In this document: one piece after another, positions 43,681-54,209 of the stretch
How the letters are laid out: each line of letters opens with the position of its first letter
Position numbering within the stretch: position 1 is the stretch's first letter
Source of the DNA: a virus
Strand: one strand, 5' to 3'
IMG/VR virus record: IMGVR_UViG_3300020220_000046
Coordinates: 1 to 62,051 of that record
DNA: 62,051 bases
Program-made: the position numbers and the translations under genes
The notes under the pieces: generated by a model
What the model was told of the DNA's origin: nothing
Databases searched by the model: none
The model's input: only the letters and a program-made list of their open reading frames with translations

Positions 43681-45423
43681 TTAACACTTAAATCTTTTTA
43701 TTTTATACTTTCCATCTTTTTTATTGGTATATTGTTGTTCATTACGTAAATAGAAATTAATATCATTTTTTACATAATGAATATTATTAATGTAAGGATG
43801 GTTTGTGCCAAATCCATCTGGGTCTATGAACCCATGGTCATAAACATCTCTCCATTTCCATAACAACTCCTCGGAAAAATACTTAGCGTTTTGAGGTAAC
43901 CCATATATTTGATTTGTTGTAGATGTCTCAACATAAGGAGATAACTCTCTAAGTTTCACTCTATGATGTGGTTGATAGTAGATACCAAATTTATTATTTA
44001 CCGACGCTCCCGAATATGATGTTGGGTCATCTTGGTTATGGTCGAATATTGTTGTTGGTGATGTAATCTTATGATACGCCTCACTAACAACTCTTTCTTT
44101 TAATTCTGACCTATTATATTCTATAAATGCGCCAGTTAATGTTGTGCCTGTCGTAATCGTACCACCAGAAATAAAAGTATTTCCTGATTTTGTAAACGTA
44201 CCATAAGGTACTGACGTTTCTAACGATGTTGTTCCACTAAAATGTTGGTCAATCCACGTATCATGGAAATTAAACTTATAACCAACCTTATAGGGGTAAT
44301 CAAAATATCCGTTTTTGTTTTTAAAAACAATAGACACATACACATCAGTTGGTAGGTATCCGAGATTATTTGTTAGACCTGTTAATGTAAATGGTTGTTT
44401 AAAATCATAAACTAATGATTCCATTCTGTTTCTTACAACTAATACGTCGTTATCACCAACACTATTTTCAAAAACTAATTTCTTTTCATTTTCCCAAACT
44501 GAAGATTCAAAACCAATCTTATCTAAAATAAATGCGTCTCCCATGGTCAACACTTTATGTTTATGGACATAATATGTTGAAATTGTTTCGGTTAATCTGT
44601 TTCTGTTAATGCATCTCTTACCAAGGACAACTGTGGATAACGTAGTACCAGATGGAACTTCTGATTTGCTTATTTCTAAAACATAATTTTCAGAATTAAA
44701 CTTTTCATTACCAACCGAAGTAACCGAAAATGTTCTACCTGATTGTGGTACTGTGTTATTTAATGTGCCTCCCGATATCACAATATATTCTCCCTTACTA
44801 ATACCATGTTCAACTGGACTTGTTAGATAATATGATGACCTGTCTTCTGTAACTCTAAATGGTATTCCATCTTGAGCAGTAAAACTATAGACGGTATTAC
44901 CACTCAATGTATATTTCATTTGGTGAGATGGGTCACCAGAATAGATATATGATAAACAAATATTCCAATTGTGAAATGGTGCTGTGATTGGTGTGACTTC
45001 AACATGGTCTGTTTGTCCGGTCACTATTATATTTTGAGTAAACGCAGAAAGTACACTTGTGGAAATAGGGTCGTTGGTTTCTCTTTTAACATCATCTCTT
45101 AAAAATGCAAATTCATTGTATGGTAAAAAACCATCAAATTGATTACCATCATCAAAAACTAAATATAAATTCTTCTTTAATGGTTGATATCCTGTAGTTC
45201 CACTATACAGATTTCTGAAAACCATTTTAAGTTTTCCATGTATTTTATAATGTGGACTTTCGTTTCTCTCTTTTGCAAAAAGTATTGATGTGTCAAGAAT
45301 GATTGTTCTATCACCTTCTCTAAGCAAATTTTTACTTTCATCTAAATTTATTTTTAGACTCAAATCTTCATTAATCGCTCCAAAGAATTTTTTAGTTGGT
45401 AATATGACTTTTTTCTTTTCCAT
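43681..45423 (-). CDS. Baseplate-region structural protein, unknown
   Basis: 580 residues. Start MEKKKVILPTKKFFGAIN; several SGTT-type beta segments (LKMVFRNLYSGTTGYQPLKK; GGTITTGTTLTGAFIEYNRS). The C-terminal portion has HHRVKLRELSPYVETST and WKWRDVYDHGFIDPDGFGTN. No family recognised. It overlaps the 1303-residue gene by one base. Likely a wedge or tail-tip component. Confidence 0.58.
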   Translation of the reverse strand: MEKKKVILPTKKFFGAINEDLSLKINLDESKNLLREGDRTIILDTSILFAKERNESPHYKIHGKLKMVFRNLYSGTTGYQPLKKNLYLVFDDGNQFDGFLPYNEFAFLRDDVKRETNDPISTSVLSAFTQNIIVTGQTDHVEVTPITAPFHNWNICLSYIYSGDPSHQMKYTLSGNTVYSFTAQDGIPFRVTEDRSSYYLTSPVEHGISKGEYIVISGGTLNNTVPQSGRTFSVTSVGNEKFNSENYVLEISKSEVPSGTTLSTVVLGKRCINRNRLTETISTYYVHKHKVLTMGDAFILDKIGFESSVWENEKKLVFENSVGDNDVLVVRNRMESLVYDFKQPFTLTGLTNNLGYLPTDVYVSIVFKNKNGYFDYPYKVGYKFNFHDTWIDQHFSGTTSLETSVPYGTFTKSGNTFISGGTITTGTTLTGAFIEYNRSELKERVVSEAYHKITSPTTIFDHNQDDPTSYSGASVNNKFGIYYQPHHRVKLRELSPYVETSTTNQIYGLPQNAKYFSEELLWKWRDVYDHGFIDPDGFGTNHPYINNIHYVKNDINFYLRNEQQYTNKKDGKYKIKRFKC

Positions 45424-48400
45424 TATTCAGATGCGGGAAACGCCCCTAAAGGACCAAATCTTTTTATAAATTTATCAACACCAGTATTGCCGGGTCTTAA
45501 TCCAAAATAAAATTGGAATGGTGTGGATAAAATTTGTTTATATTCCGAATAATAATCTTGTGTTTTTCTAATGATAAAATCCATACCACTATTCCAACTT
45601 AACGTGTGCCAAGTACCCGCAGTACCATACCTCGTATATAATATACCCGCGGTTGGCGTTGTGATGGTACCACCTGTAACAAATAAATAAGTAAATCCGG
45701 GATATTGTGTATCATATGATGTGTGGTTATCTGTTACTGACGCTTCAACAACATCAAATTCAACACTATTTGTCACGTTCAAACCTGTTATTGATAATCC
45801 GCTATATGTATAAGTCATTGGTAATAACAAGTATTTATCTGATGGGTCATTAGTTCCACCAGTCAATGTATATCCATATGTCATACCCTGTAATGGTTGT
45901 GACTGAATATTTTTATAATCCCACGATTGGTCATCTTTAGTGTCGTCGTCATATGGTCCGAAACCTGTTCCTTGTTTATCCCATAAAAAGAATGGGACGT
46001 TTTGAGATGATTCTGTTAATCTGCCTGGTTCATTTAAACAAGCTCGAACTCTTTGACCATCCGCATCAAAATCAAATGTTATCGGTGTTGGTCCCCACAC
46101 ATCGGTTCCATTTTTAAAAACCGCAGGATATGTTTCAGGGTCAAGAATTTGATACGAATAACCTAAATATTTTGGACTTTGTAGGTTGAATTCTTCAATA
46201 CCCGCTTCATTATTAATTGAAATTAATTGTAGAATATCTCCGTCCAATACTTTTTTTCCATAACCACATTCTTCAAATCCTCCATTATCAAAAAAATCAT
46301 CAAGACTAAATCCGTCATTTGCTTCGGTATCCATTCTATAGTTTATAATTAAACCTAGTAGTTCGCCAAAACTTTGAAATGACGATGGTCCAATAGACCT
46401 TACAACAGAGCAATTTGGGTCAAGTGTTGGGTCAGTACATATTTCTCTAATAAATTCATCTCTTGGTCCTAAATCAACTAATGTAGTCGGATGACCAATT
46501 CTTTTAAATGTATCAGGGTTTCCATTAATATTAACATATGTATATGTTTTACCAATGAATGTTCCTGATGAGTTTGATAACGTAGAACGATAATAAAATC
46601 TTTTTACAGGAAAACCAGTAGTCTCTTCTTTTGCTTTATATATAACTAAATCTTTGCAGTAATTTGTACGACCAACATTTAAATCTAATGTTTTTTCATC
46701 ATTCCATCTAACTCTAGCTTTAAATTGAAAGAAATATAATGAACCGCTTAGCCAGTTATCTAAGAATCCATAATTAACAATTCCTCCACAGAACATTGTA
46801 CCAACTCTTTTTCTTCTTCTGTATTCTTTAAGAATTGCAAATATTCTAGTGGCACTTTGTGTTCCGGGTATAAAATAAAACACTCCATTACTAAATTCTG
46901 AAAACGCGTAGGACCCACCAGAGTTAGGACCATCTGCCGGTGTATTTGGTGAGAACGACGCTCCTAGATATGAAATTGGTAATCCGAACTCATTTCTATC
47001 TGATATTCTTGTTGCGGTTATATCTGCACCTGCCGGTAAAGAACCTGGATTGTATTGTGTTCTACCTGTACCAACAAAGTATTTAGAAACTATGTTTTCA
47101 TTATATGGAACATCATATAACTCACATTCAGATTCAAGTTGTGCCGTTATTACTGACGCAGGATTTACAGGTGAATTTTTATCTCTAATTTCACAATTAT
47201 ACTGAATTGTTTCGATAAAGAATCCATCTGGGTCATCAAATGTTAAAACATAACTCAGACAATCTTCCGGTGGGTCAGGGTTTATAGTAACACTAATATT
47301 AAATGTACCACCCGTACCTCCCAATGGAATTATTGTTGTTGTACCATTAGATGTATATGTTAAAACATAATTTGATTGATTATTAACAAAATCCTCTGCT
47401 CTTTCACATAGGGTAGGACCTACTATTAACATGGCCCCCGTACATGGTTGGGATGACCCCGTATACCCCGTATATGGATTGGTTTGGAAAAAATCATCAT
47501 TTGATACAGTAAAGCCTGTTCTCGGTGTTTCAACACTTGAGCCGTGTACTGTTATTGAACCAACTTCGCAATATTCAATTTCAGCTAACCCACCTTGAGC
47601 TGTACCAAATTCGTTTTCACCATTACATTCTTCACATTCAGGATAGTTTATTAAATATAATTTTCTTTGTGTGGCGTCCTGAATTATATATGCCGCTTTT
47701 TTGACTCTACTTGATAATCTTGTAGTCGGCCAGCCATTAAACGCATTAGCTAAATCATGTAAAAAGTTTGCAAGTGCATTTGTTAAAAGAAATGTAAATA
47801 AATTTATTAAATGTTCAAATAAAAGTAAAACATCCGCAATTAGTAATTGAAATGTATAATTTTTAAATCCATAGTTTACCGGTGGGGTTACTGCACTTGA
47901 AGCACAATCTTCCTCCTCTGAAGGTACCAACTCTTTTAAACCGAGATATCTATCTTTTGTAAATGTATTTCCTACGAAGTATGAACCTTGAAATGATGAT
48001 ACGGTATAAACCTTGTTATATGTTACTCGATAAAAATAATCTCTCGGATAATAAAAACCATCGGTAGAATTAAGTATAAAATTTTCTACCGCGTGTTGTG
48101 GGTAGTCATCAAAATTAATAGAAAAGGCGTACGATTTTTCTTTATCATTTGGACTTCCTATTCCTAATTCATTTTGATATTCTCTAATGTTTGGTACTAA
48201 GTAGTCTGCGTTAGTTCTAATTCTTTCCATTCCATCATCCGATAAACTTATTCTAAATCTATAACATGATGATGTTGGAATTCCTTTATTTGGGTCATTT
48301 GTGTATTCATTTTCACCGAATTCATTTGTGTACAAATAATCCATGTTCATTGGGAGTGCAACAATGAATGAACCATCTTCGTCTATATCCTCATTAATTG

Positions 48401-49334
48401 GTAATTCCTCTAATATTGGTCTTAACTTAACATCCTTTTGACTTGTAAATCTTATCGCCTCTATCCTACCTGTCTTTGTTGTAAGGTCACATTTACGCCC
48501 CATTTTTCTTCTTGGAGCACAATTTTTATTTAATGCAGATTTTCCTGTATCGGTATATGTACCTCCGATTAGATACGCTTTAGGTTCAATCTTTACACCC
48601 TTGTTCGATAAATCAAAATCGGTTCTTGTTATTCCAATTTCACATATATCTTCATTTCCCCAAAACGGGAAAACGTCTATCGTTTGATTAAAAGAAACAA
48701 TGTGAGGTAATGAATCAATATCTTCTGAAGCTTTAAATGTGTATTCATTTTTAAATTGGTCAACACCCATACCTTGACGAATAAAATCATCGGGTCTAAG
48801 TGAGAAACAACCTATGTCGGATAAATCAACATCAACGTGAATGGTTTGATTACCTGTAGGTATTCCCCAAATCATGAAATCGCCCGCATCGTTAGTCTTT
48901 GCTGTGTATTTGTAATATTTCTCGTAAACTTCGAGAACCTCTTCTCTTGTTAAGATATCTTTTTGGTCAGGGAGTGTTCCTGTTGGTTCGTGTCCTCCGT
49001 GTTGTTTCCTTGATGGTAAAAGGTTGTATCTATAACCCTTTTCATCTTTATCGTTTACTGAAGTAAATGGATATAATGCGGATATTACGGGGTCTTCACT
49101 ATCCTCATCCGTTATGGGAATAAAAATAGACACTCTAGCATTAGGAACACCAAATCCGTTATTAACTGATATCCTACCAACAACAACCCCATAATCTGAG
49201 CACATCGAAGCATAGACATCACTTTGGGTGAATTTTAGAGACAAAATCTCCAAGAGGTCATAGTCTTGTTTTAAGTCGACTGTGACTCTTTGGTCTCTAC
49301 CAATATTTGTGGAAATTCTATGCTTCTGAATCAC
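45423..49334 (-). CDS. Large baseplate protein with CarboxypepD-like domain and hydrophobic segment
   Basis: 1303 residues, GTG start (49332-49334), with a TATTTAT element eight bases before. The N-terminal 250 residues read as a split carboxypeptidase-regulatory-like beta domain: GVVVGRISVNNGFGVPNARVS, then later TNDAGDFMIWGIPTGNQTIHV. A strongly hydrophobic stretch near residues 490-535 (LLIADVLLLFEHLINLFTFL, then TNALANFLHDLANAF) stands out in an otherwise soluble protein. The C-terminal half has Cys pairs and beta segments. It lies between the gp6/J-like gene and the wedge block. Possibly a baseplate spike or hub component that inserts into the cell envelope. Confidence 0.55.
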   Translation of the reverse strand: MIQKHRISTNIGRDQRVTVDLKQDYDLLEILSLKFTQSDVYASMCSDYGVVVGRISVNNGFGVPNARVSIFIPITDEDSEDPVISALYPFTSVNDKDEKGYRYNLLPSRKQHGGHEPTGTLPDQKDILTREEVLEVYEKYYKYTAKTNDAGDFMIWGIPTGNQTIHVDVDLSDIGCFSLRPDDFIRQGMGVDQFKNEYTFKASEDIDSLPHIVSFNQTIDVFPFWGNEDICEIGITRTDFDLSNKGVKIEPKAYLIGGTYTDTGKSALNKNCAPRRKMGRKCDLTTKTGRIEAIRFTSQKDVKLRPILEELPINEDIDEDGSFIVALPMNMDYLYTNEFGENEYTNDPNKGIPTSSCYRFRISLSDDGMERIRTNADYLVPNIREYQNELGIGSPNDKEKSYAFSINFDDYPQHAVENFILNSTDGFYYPRDYFYRVTYNKVYTVSSFQGSYFVGNTFTKDRYLGLKELVPSEEEDCASSAVTPPVNYGFKNYTFQLLIADVLLLFEHLINLFTFLLTNALANFLHDLANAFNGWPTTRLSSRVKKAAYIIQDATQRKLYLINYPECEECNGENEFGTAQGGLAEIEYCEVGSITVHGSSVETPRTGFTVSNDDFFQTNPYTGYTGSSQPCTGAMLIVGPTLCERAEDFVNNQSNYVLTYTSNGTTTIIPLGGTGGTFNISVTINPDPPEDCLSYVLTFDDPDGFFIETIQYNCEIRDKNSPVNPASVITAQLESECELYDVPYNENIVSKYFVGTGRTQYNPGSLPAGADITATRISDRNEFGLPISYLGASFSPNTPADGPNSGGSYAFSEFSNGVFYFIPGTQSATRIFAILKEYRRRKRVGTMFCGGIVNYGFLDNWLSGSLYFFQFKARVRWNDEKTLDLNVGRTNYCKDLVIYKAKEETTGFPVKRFYYRSTLSNSSGTFIGKTYTYVNINGNPDTFKRIGHPTTLVDLGPRDEFIREICTDPTLDPNCSVVRSIGPSSFQSFGELLGLIINYRMDTEANDGFSLDDFFDNGGFEECGYGKKVLDGDILQLISINNEAGIEEFNLQSPKYLGYSYQILDPETYPAVFKNGTDVWGPTPITFDFDADGQRVRACLNEPGRLTESSQNVPFFLWDKQGTGFGPYDDDTKDDQSWDYKNIQSQPLQGMTYGYTLTGGTNDPSDKYLLLPMTYTYSGLSITGLNVTNSVEFDVVEASVTDNHTSYDTQYPGFTYLFVTGGTITTPTAGILYTRYGTAGTWHTLSWNSGMDFIIRKTQDYYSEYKQILSTPFQFYFGLRPGNTGVDKFIKRFGPLGAFPASE

Positions 49335-49388
49335 TTTTACTATAAATAGAAATTTATAGATTTTCCAAAAAAATACGGAAAATAAAAA

Positions 49389-51221
49389 TTAAAATGTAGT
49401 CGAACCGAGAGTTCTTACTCTTATTTTGACATCTTTATTTGGAAATCTAATCTGAAATATCTGATTGGATTTCATATAGATTGTCATATCGGATTGTAAG
49501 ATTTGTTTGGTGGTTGTATCTGAATAATCTTGTGCAACTTCTGCGCTTGAATATTCACCACCTGTTAGGTTAAATACTCTAACGTCAACCACATTTACCA
49601 CGCCAGTAACTTGACCTATTAATCTATTTAAATCACCCACAAGTAATGGGTCTCCCATTTTTCTTTTTTCAATGGCGAAATAGTCAATAATGTCTTCAAT
49701 ACTATTTCTTATAATCTCAGTTTGATTTCCGTTTTTATCAATAACCAAATCTATCTCTAATCCTAAATCAATTACCTGACCGCTTTCAATGTCAACGTAG
49801 TCATTAATCATTCTATATTCGGACAAATAATTTAAAATATTACTCTTTAGTGTTGTAGATACTGTATCTGAAAGATTACCATTTTCATCATAAGATAACA
49901 ACTTGATTTTCACTTTGTTATCTTCTTCAATCACATTTACTTTTGCTGGTGCACCATAAGTAGATGGCATTGTCTCAATCAATGATTTATAATCGTTTAA
50001 GGTTACAGCTCGATTTTGTGCCGCAAAATTGTAAGCAATCATGTTTCTGATTTCTTCAATTGTTGGTTGGTCTGCTCCTCCAATTGCCGGTGTAACGTTT
50101 GTTACAATTAGTGATTGAGTTACCTGAGTATTAATAGACGAATTTGGTCCATTAATTACGAAATCAATATCATCAACACTTGTAATAACATCTACACCGA
50201 TGTTTGTGTCTTTACCACCACCTATTCTATATTTTATGAATAATGTTGTACCAACTTTTGGTAAAGCACCTAAAGACATATTATTTAGATATGTTCCAAG
50301 ATTAACTTTTAATGACCCGTTCATGTAGTCATCTAAGTTATCCATTGGGTCAACATTACCACTTCCAAATGTTACAGAAAAATAACCCTCTGGTGTATAT
50401 TCTGTAATAAATTTATTAGCAACACTTACGTATTTTCCTGCGGTAAAATTGTCTCTGTCAGATGCATTTGTCGAATCGGGTACGAATACTTTATCTTGCA
50501 TTAAAGATTTAACTTCATACCACTTATTTGTTCGGTCTAAAAATTCTGAGTTTGATGGGTTACCAGCAAAAGAAGTACCATCCTTGTGTATAATTGATGT
50601 TACACCCAAAACATTTTGTTCGGGTAGATAAAGTTTTAAGAATGGTTTTTGGTCTAATTCGGTAATTACTTTTCTGAAAATTCTTGATGCACCACTAACA
50701 ACGGCTTCTCTTTTTACAATAGTATAAGATAATAAACGATTGTTACCATCAAAATTAGGAATCTTCAATCTATTCGGTTCTCCCTTACTATTAAAAGGAT
50801 TTGAAAAATCGATGTTCTCGATTGCTTCAAATGCTTGTCCTCCACCGCTAATTTGTGCACCCGCCTTAATCGTACCTAAATAACGTTCATCTTCCTTATC
50901 GCCTCTAACAGGTACATTTACACTAAAATCACATAACGCAACTGATGGTCTTGTACCTGGTAGTCTAATACCATATGTTTTTGCGATATGAAATAGAGAT
51001 TGTCTTTGTTGGGCAAAATCCAACATAGTCTCTTGCCACACTCTATCAATATGATAATGTAGATTATCGGTAACTGCGGCATTTAAATCTAATAGTACAG
51101 AATAAATTGATGCGTCATTAGTATTCTTAACTAAGTCAGGATAGTATTCCTTTGTTAGGTTTACTAATTCTTGTCTCAAACCTGCAAAGTCTCTTGTTGC
51201 GTATGAAATCTTTTTTCCCAT
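49389..51221 (-). CDS. 6: Baseplate wedge protein, gp6/Baseplate-J family
   Basis: 610 residues. An N-terminal helical part (DFAGLRQELVNLTKEYYPDL, AVTDNLHYHIDRVWQETMLD) and a centre with IRNMIAYNFAAQNRAVTLND followed by YKSLIETMP match the baseplate J/gp6 conserved block. The C-terminal domain carries LSEYRMINDYVDIESGQVID followed by LGLEIDLVI. Forms part of the wedge that links the baseplate to the tail tube. Adjacent to gp25-like, the order seen in contractile tails. Confidence 0.85.
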   Translation of the reverse strand: MGKKISYATRDFAGLRQELVNLTKEYYPDLVKNTNDASIYSVLLDLNAAVTDNLHYHIDRVWQETMLDFAQQRQSLFHIAKTYGIRLPGTRPSVALCDFSVNVPVRGDKEDERYLGTIKAGAQISGGGQAFEAIENIDFSNPFNSKGEPNRLKIPNFDGNNRLLSYTIVKREAVVSGASRIFRKVITELDQKPFLKLYLPEQNVLGVTSIIHKDGTSFAGNPSNSEFLDRTNKWYEVKSLMQDKVFVPDSTNASDRDNFTAGKYVSVANKFITEYTPEGYFSVTFGSGNVDPMDNLDDYMNGSLKVNLGTYLNNMSLGALPKVGTTLFIKYRIGGGKDTNIGVDVITSVDDIDFVINGPNSSINTQVTQSLIVTNVTPAIGGADQPTIEEIRNMIAYNFAAQNRAVTLNDYKSLIETMPSTYGAPAKVNVIEEDNKVKIKLLSYDENGNLSDTVSTTLKSNILNYLSEYRMINDYVDIESGQVIDLGLEIDLVIDKNGNQTEIIRNSIEDIIDYFAIEKRKMGDPLLVGDLNRLIGQVTGVVNVVDVRVFNLTGGEYSSAEVAQDYSDTTTKQILQSDMTIYMKSNQIFQIRFPNKDVKIRVRTLGSTTF

Positions 51222-51222
51222 G

Positions 51223-51675
51223 TTATATATTAATAATTATAAAGTCAGAAGAACTAAATGGTTCATTATTAATCTCGTAATCAATTCTAACTTTTGCGGT
51301 ATATGGTTTTGTGGCATTATTTGATACCCTGAACAATCTTGAATCTGAATCCTCACTTACACTTGATGGTTCTTCGGTGTCTTGGTCTGCGGGAGTTATT
51401 CTTATTGAATTTATATCGAGATTTGGAATAAACTTTTTAACTGTTGTTCTTATTTCATCCTCAATCGTTTGGAATGTCACCGCGTCATTTGGTTCAAATA
51501 TGAACTCGTATAGTCTTGTTCCAAAGTCAGGTAAATAATATCGAGTACCTCTTCTTGTTAAAATAAGATGTAACAAATTTGCTCTGATTTCTCTATCAGG
51601 AGCTTCTGTCATATTAAGAAACAATCCTTTCCTACTCTCTCTAAATGGAAAATCTATACCATACGTTGCTGCCAT
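51223..51675 (-). CDS. 25: Baseplate wedge protein, gp25-like
   Basis: 150 residues from ATG at 51675 (the longer frame would begin at TTG). It has IRANLLHLILTRRGTRYYLP, then DFGTRLYEFIFEP and the IEDEIRTTVKKFIPNLDIN block typical of the GPW/gp25 family, which forms the inner wedge. The acidic linker EEPSSVSEDSDS is unusual for the family. It lies between the RNR terminator and the gp6-like gene, with a TATTTAT element five bases before the start. Confidence 0.88.
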   Translation of the reverse strand: MAATYGIDFPFRESRKGLFLNMTEAPDREIRANLLHLILTRRGTRYYLPDFGTRLYEFIFEPNDAVTFQTIEDEIRTTVKKFIPNLDINSIRITPADQDTEEPSSVSEDSDSRLFRVSNNATKPYTAKVRIDYEINNEPFSSSDFIIINI

Positions 51676-51715
51676 ACAAATAAATATAAACAAAGATGAA
51701 ATACTAATAAATGAA

Positions 51716-51737
51716 AATCCCGACTTCGGTCGGGATT
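51716..51737 (-). terminator. Intrinsic terminator after ribonucleotide reductase
   Basis: A 9-bp stem AATCCCGAC/GTCGGGATT with a four-base loop (CGAA on the minus strand, 51725-51728) followed by T-rich sequence on the minus strand. It separates nrdA (stop 51762) from the gp25-like gene, so that gene needs its own promoter within about 40 bases. Confidence 0.78.
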
Positions 51738-51761
51738 AACACCATATTTCGGTAATATATT

Positions 51762-54197
51762 TTAGGAACCACAACCTTCACATTCAAATGGTGAGTCTGT
51801 TGGTTTTGGTGTGTTTAGCATTTCAGTCATCTTAACCTCTTCAGATGTATCCTGAATAAAATTATTAGTAGTTGGTACTTCGACAGACTCAACCACCGGT
51901 TTTACTGTTGATGTATCGATTCCAAGTCCTTTTAGTGGGTCAACAGCCGCTCTTGTTCTTAGGTAGTACATACCAGTTTTTAAACCAAGTTTCCAACCAT
52001 AAAGGTGTGCGGCTAATACTTTTTGTTTACTAGCATTATCGATAAATAAATTTAATGATTGTGATTGGTCAATATAGATTGAACGATTGGCAGCCATAGA
52101 TAAAATCTTCTTCTGAGACATTTCCCAAACAGTCTTAAATACCTCTTTGATATCCGTTGGGATTTCAGGGATATTTTGAACTGAACCATTTTCCATGATT
52201 AGTTTATTTTTAATGTCGTCCGACCATATGTTTCTTTCAAGTAATGCTTTAACCAAGTGCTTGTTGACCACGATAAACTCACCACCAAGTGTTCTTCTTG
52301 AGAATATGTTTGAAGTAAATGGTTCAAACGATTCGTTATTACCTAAGATTTGTGCGGTAGACGCTGTTGGCATCGGTGCAACCAATAAGGAATTTCTAAC
52401 ACCGAATTTAACAACCTCTTTTCTCAGAGATTTCCAATCCCAACGACCACTTGTGTCTTTATCGGTTTTACACCACAATTGATATTGAAAAATACCTTCA
52501 GATAATGGTGAGCCCAGAAAACTTTCATATGCCCCATTTTCTTTTGCAATGTCTTTTGATGAAACAAGTGCTGCGAAGTAGATAGTTTCAAAAATTTCAG
52601 TTTGTAGTTTGTCGGCGCCCTCACTTTCAAATGGAATTGATAACATACAAAATACATCTGCTAATCCCTGTACACCTAAACCAACGGGTCGGTGTCTCAT
52701 ATTTGAAAGTTTTGTTTCTTCAGTTGGGTAGAAGTTTAAATCAATTACATTGTTTAAATTCTTTACCAATTGGTACACGTATCCATATAAAAGTTGATGA
52801 CTGAATTCGCCATCAACAATATATTTTGGTAATGCAATTGACGCTAAATTACAAACAGCCTGTTCTGTTGGACTTGAGTACTCAATAATCTCAGTACATA
52901 AATTTGAAGATTTGATTGTGCCTAAATTCTTTTGATTTGATTTGTAATTTGCGTGGTCCTTATATAACATATAAGGTGTTCCTGTTTCAATTTGTGCAGT
53001 CAAGATTGCATCTATTAGTTTTCTTGCTTTTACAACCTTTCTCGCTCTTCCTTCTTTCTCATATCTTTCATACAATTCGGTAAATTCTTGAGTGAATGAA
53101 AATGGGTCATCGTATTTGTCAGATAAACCCGGTGCTTCATCAGGTGAGAATAACGACCAATCACCATCTTCTTCGACTCTTTTCATTAACAAACTTGGGG
53201 TCCACATTGCTAAGAATAAATCTCTTGCACGTAGTTCTTCTTTACCATGGTTTTTTCTTAAATCGATAAATTCAAAAACATCTGAGTGCCATGGTTCAAG
53301 ATAAATCGCGAAAGAACCTTTTCTTTTACCACCTTGATTAATCCAACGAGCAACTTCATTGTACGTTTTCATCATTGGAAGTAGTCCGTCTGATTCACCA
53401 CCTGTTCCTTTAATATATGAACCCTTAGCTCTAACGTCATGAACATGTAGTCCGATACCGCCAGCCCACTTTGAAATTTTAGCAACGTCTTTAATTGTGT
53501 CAAACAAACCATCAATGTCATCGCCTTTATTACCAATTAAGAAACAAGAAGACATTTGTGGTCTACAAGTACCGGCATTAAACAATGTCGGAGTTGCGTG
53601 AGTGTAGAAATGTTGTGATAAATCATCATAAACTCTCAAAGCCATTTCTAAATCTCCATTACAAATACCAACGGCAACCCTCATATACATATATTGAGGT
53701 CTTTCAACAATTCTTTTACCAATCTTCAAAAGATATGAATGTTCCAAAGTTTTAAATCCAAAATAATCAAAATCCAAATCACGTTCTTGTCTAATTGCTC
53801 CGTCTAATGCTTCTCTATTTTGAATTACAAATTGATATACCTCGTCAGAAATCAATGAGGACTCTTTACCTGTTTTAGATTCAATGAATGAGTGTAACTC
53901 TTTTATACATTGTGAAAACTTCTTAGGGGTTGTCTTGTGTAGATTAGATACCGCAAGTCTACCAGATAATTTAGCATAATCGGGATGTGTGGTAACAAGA
54001 GACGCTGCGGTCTCGGCAGCAAGAATATCTAATTCTACTGTCGATATACCGTCGTAAATTCCTTGAGTTACTTTTAATGTAACAAGTGTTGGGTCAACAT
54101 ATTCTATATTCAAATCATCACAGAAATATTGCATTCTTTTTGTGATTTTATCATATCTCATCTCCTCAAAGGAGCCGTCTCTTTTTTTAACTTTCAT
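51762..54197 (-). CDS. nrdA: Ribonucleotide reductase class Ia, large subunit
   Basis: 811 residues. An N-terminal ATP-cone (MKVKKRDGSFEEMRYDKITK). Catalytic segments in order: MSSCFLIGNKGDD (active-site Cys), NLCTEIIEYSSPTEQAVCNL (radical-transfer and active-site Cys), MPTASTAQILGNNESFEPFT and SQSLNLFI. The end CEGCGS carries the shuttle cysteines reduced by thioredoxin or glutaredoxin, both encoded at 8.2-8.8 kb. Makes dNTPs for phage DNA. Upstream of nrdB and the replication block; a terminator follows. Confidence 0.93.
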   Translation of the reverse strand: MKVKKRDGSFEEMRYDKITKRMQYFCDDLNIEYVDPTLVTLKVTQGIYDGISTVELDILAAETAASLVTTHPDYAKLSGRLAVSNLHKTTPKKFSQCIKELHSFIESKTGKESSLISDEVYQFVIQNREALDGAIRQERDLDFDYFGFKTLEHSYLLKIGKRIVERPQYMYMRVAVGICNGDLEMALRVYDDLSQHFYTHATPTLFNAGTCRPQMSSCFLIGNKGDDIDGLFDTIKDVAKISKWAGGIGLHVHDVRAKGSYIKGTGGESDGLLPMMKTYNEVARWINQGGKRKGSFAIYLEPWHSDVFEFIDLRKNHGKEELRARDLFLAMWTPSLLMKRVEEDGDWSLFSPDEAPGLSDKYDDPFSFTQEFTELYERYEKEGRARKVVKARKLIDAILTAQIETGTPYMLYKDHANYKSNQKNLGTIKSSNLCTEIIEYSSPTEQAVCNLASIALPKYIVDGEFSHQLLYGYVYQLVKNLNNVIDLNFYPTEETKLSNMRHRPVGLGVQGLADVFCMLSIPFESEGADKLQTEIFETIYFAALVSSKDIAKENGAYESFLGSPLSEGIFQYQLWCKTDKDTSGRWDWKSLRKEVVKFGVRNSLLVAPMPTASTAQILGNNESFEPFTSNIFSRRTLGGEFIVVNKHLVKALLERNIWSDDIKNKLIMENGSVQNIPEIPTDIKEVFKTVWEMSQKKILSMAANRSIYIDQSQSLNLFIDNASKQKVLAAHLYGWKLGLKTGMYYLRTRAAVDPLKGLGIDTSTVKPVVESVEVPTTNNFIQDTSEEVKMTEMLNTPKPTDSPFECEGCGS

Positions 54198-54209
54198 TTT
54201 TAAAAATAA

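Noticed and set aside
49350-49388. ATTTTCC/GGAAAAT inverted repeat before the 1303-residue gene as a terminator.
   Set aside because: Short stem in very AT-rich sequence with no convincing T-run after it; likely chance or a weak leader structure.
51676-51693. TTG-started extension of the gp25-like protein.
   Set aside because: It would translate the TATTTAT element; the ATG at 51675 fits the family's usual start.
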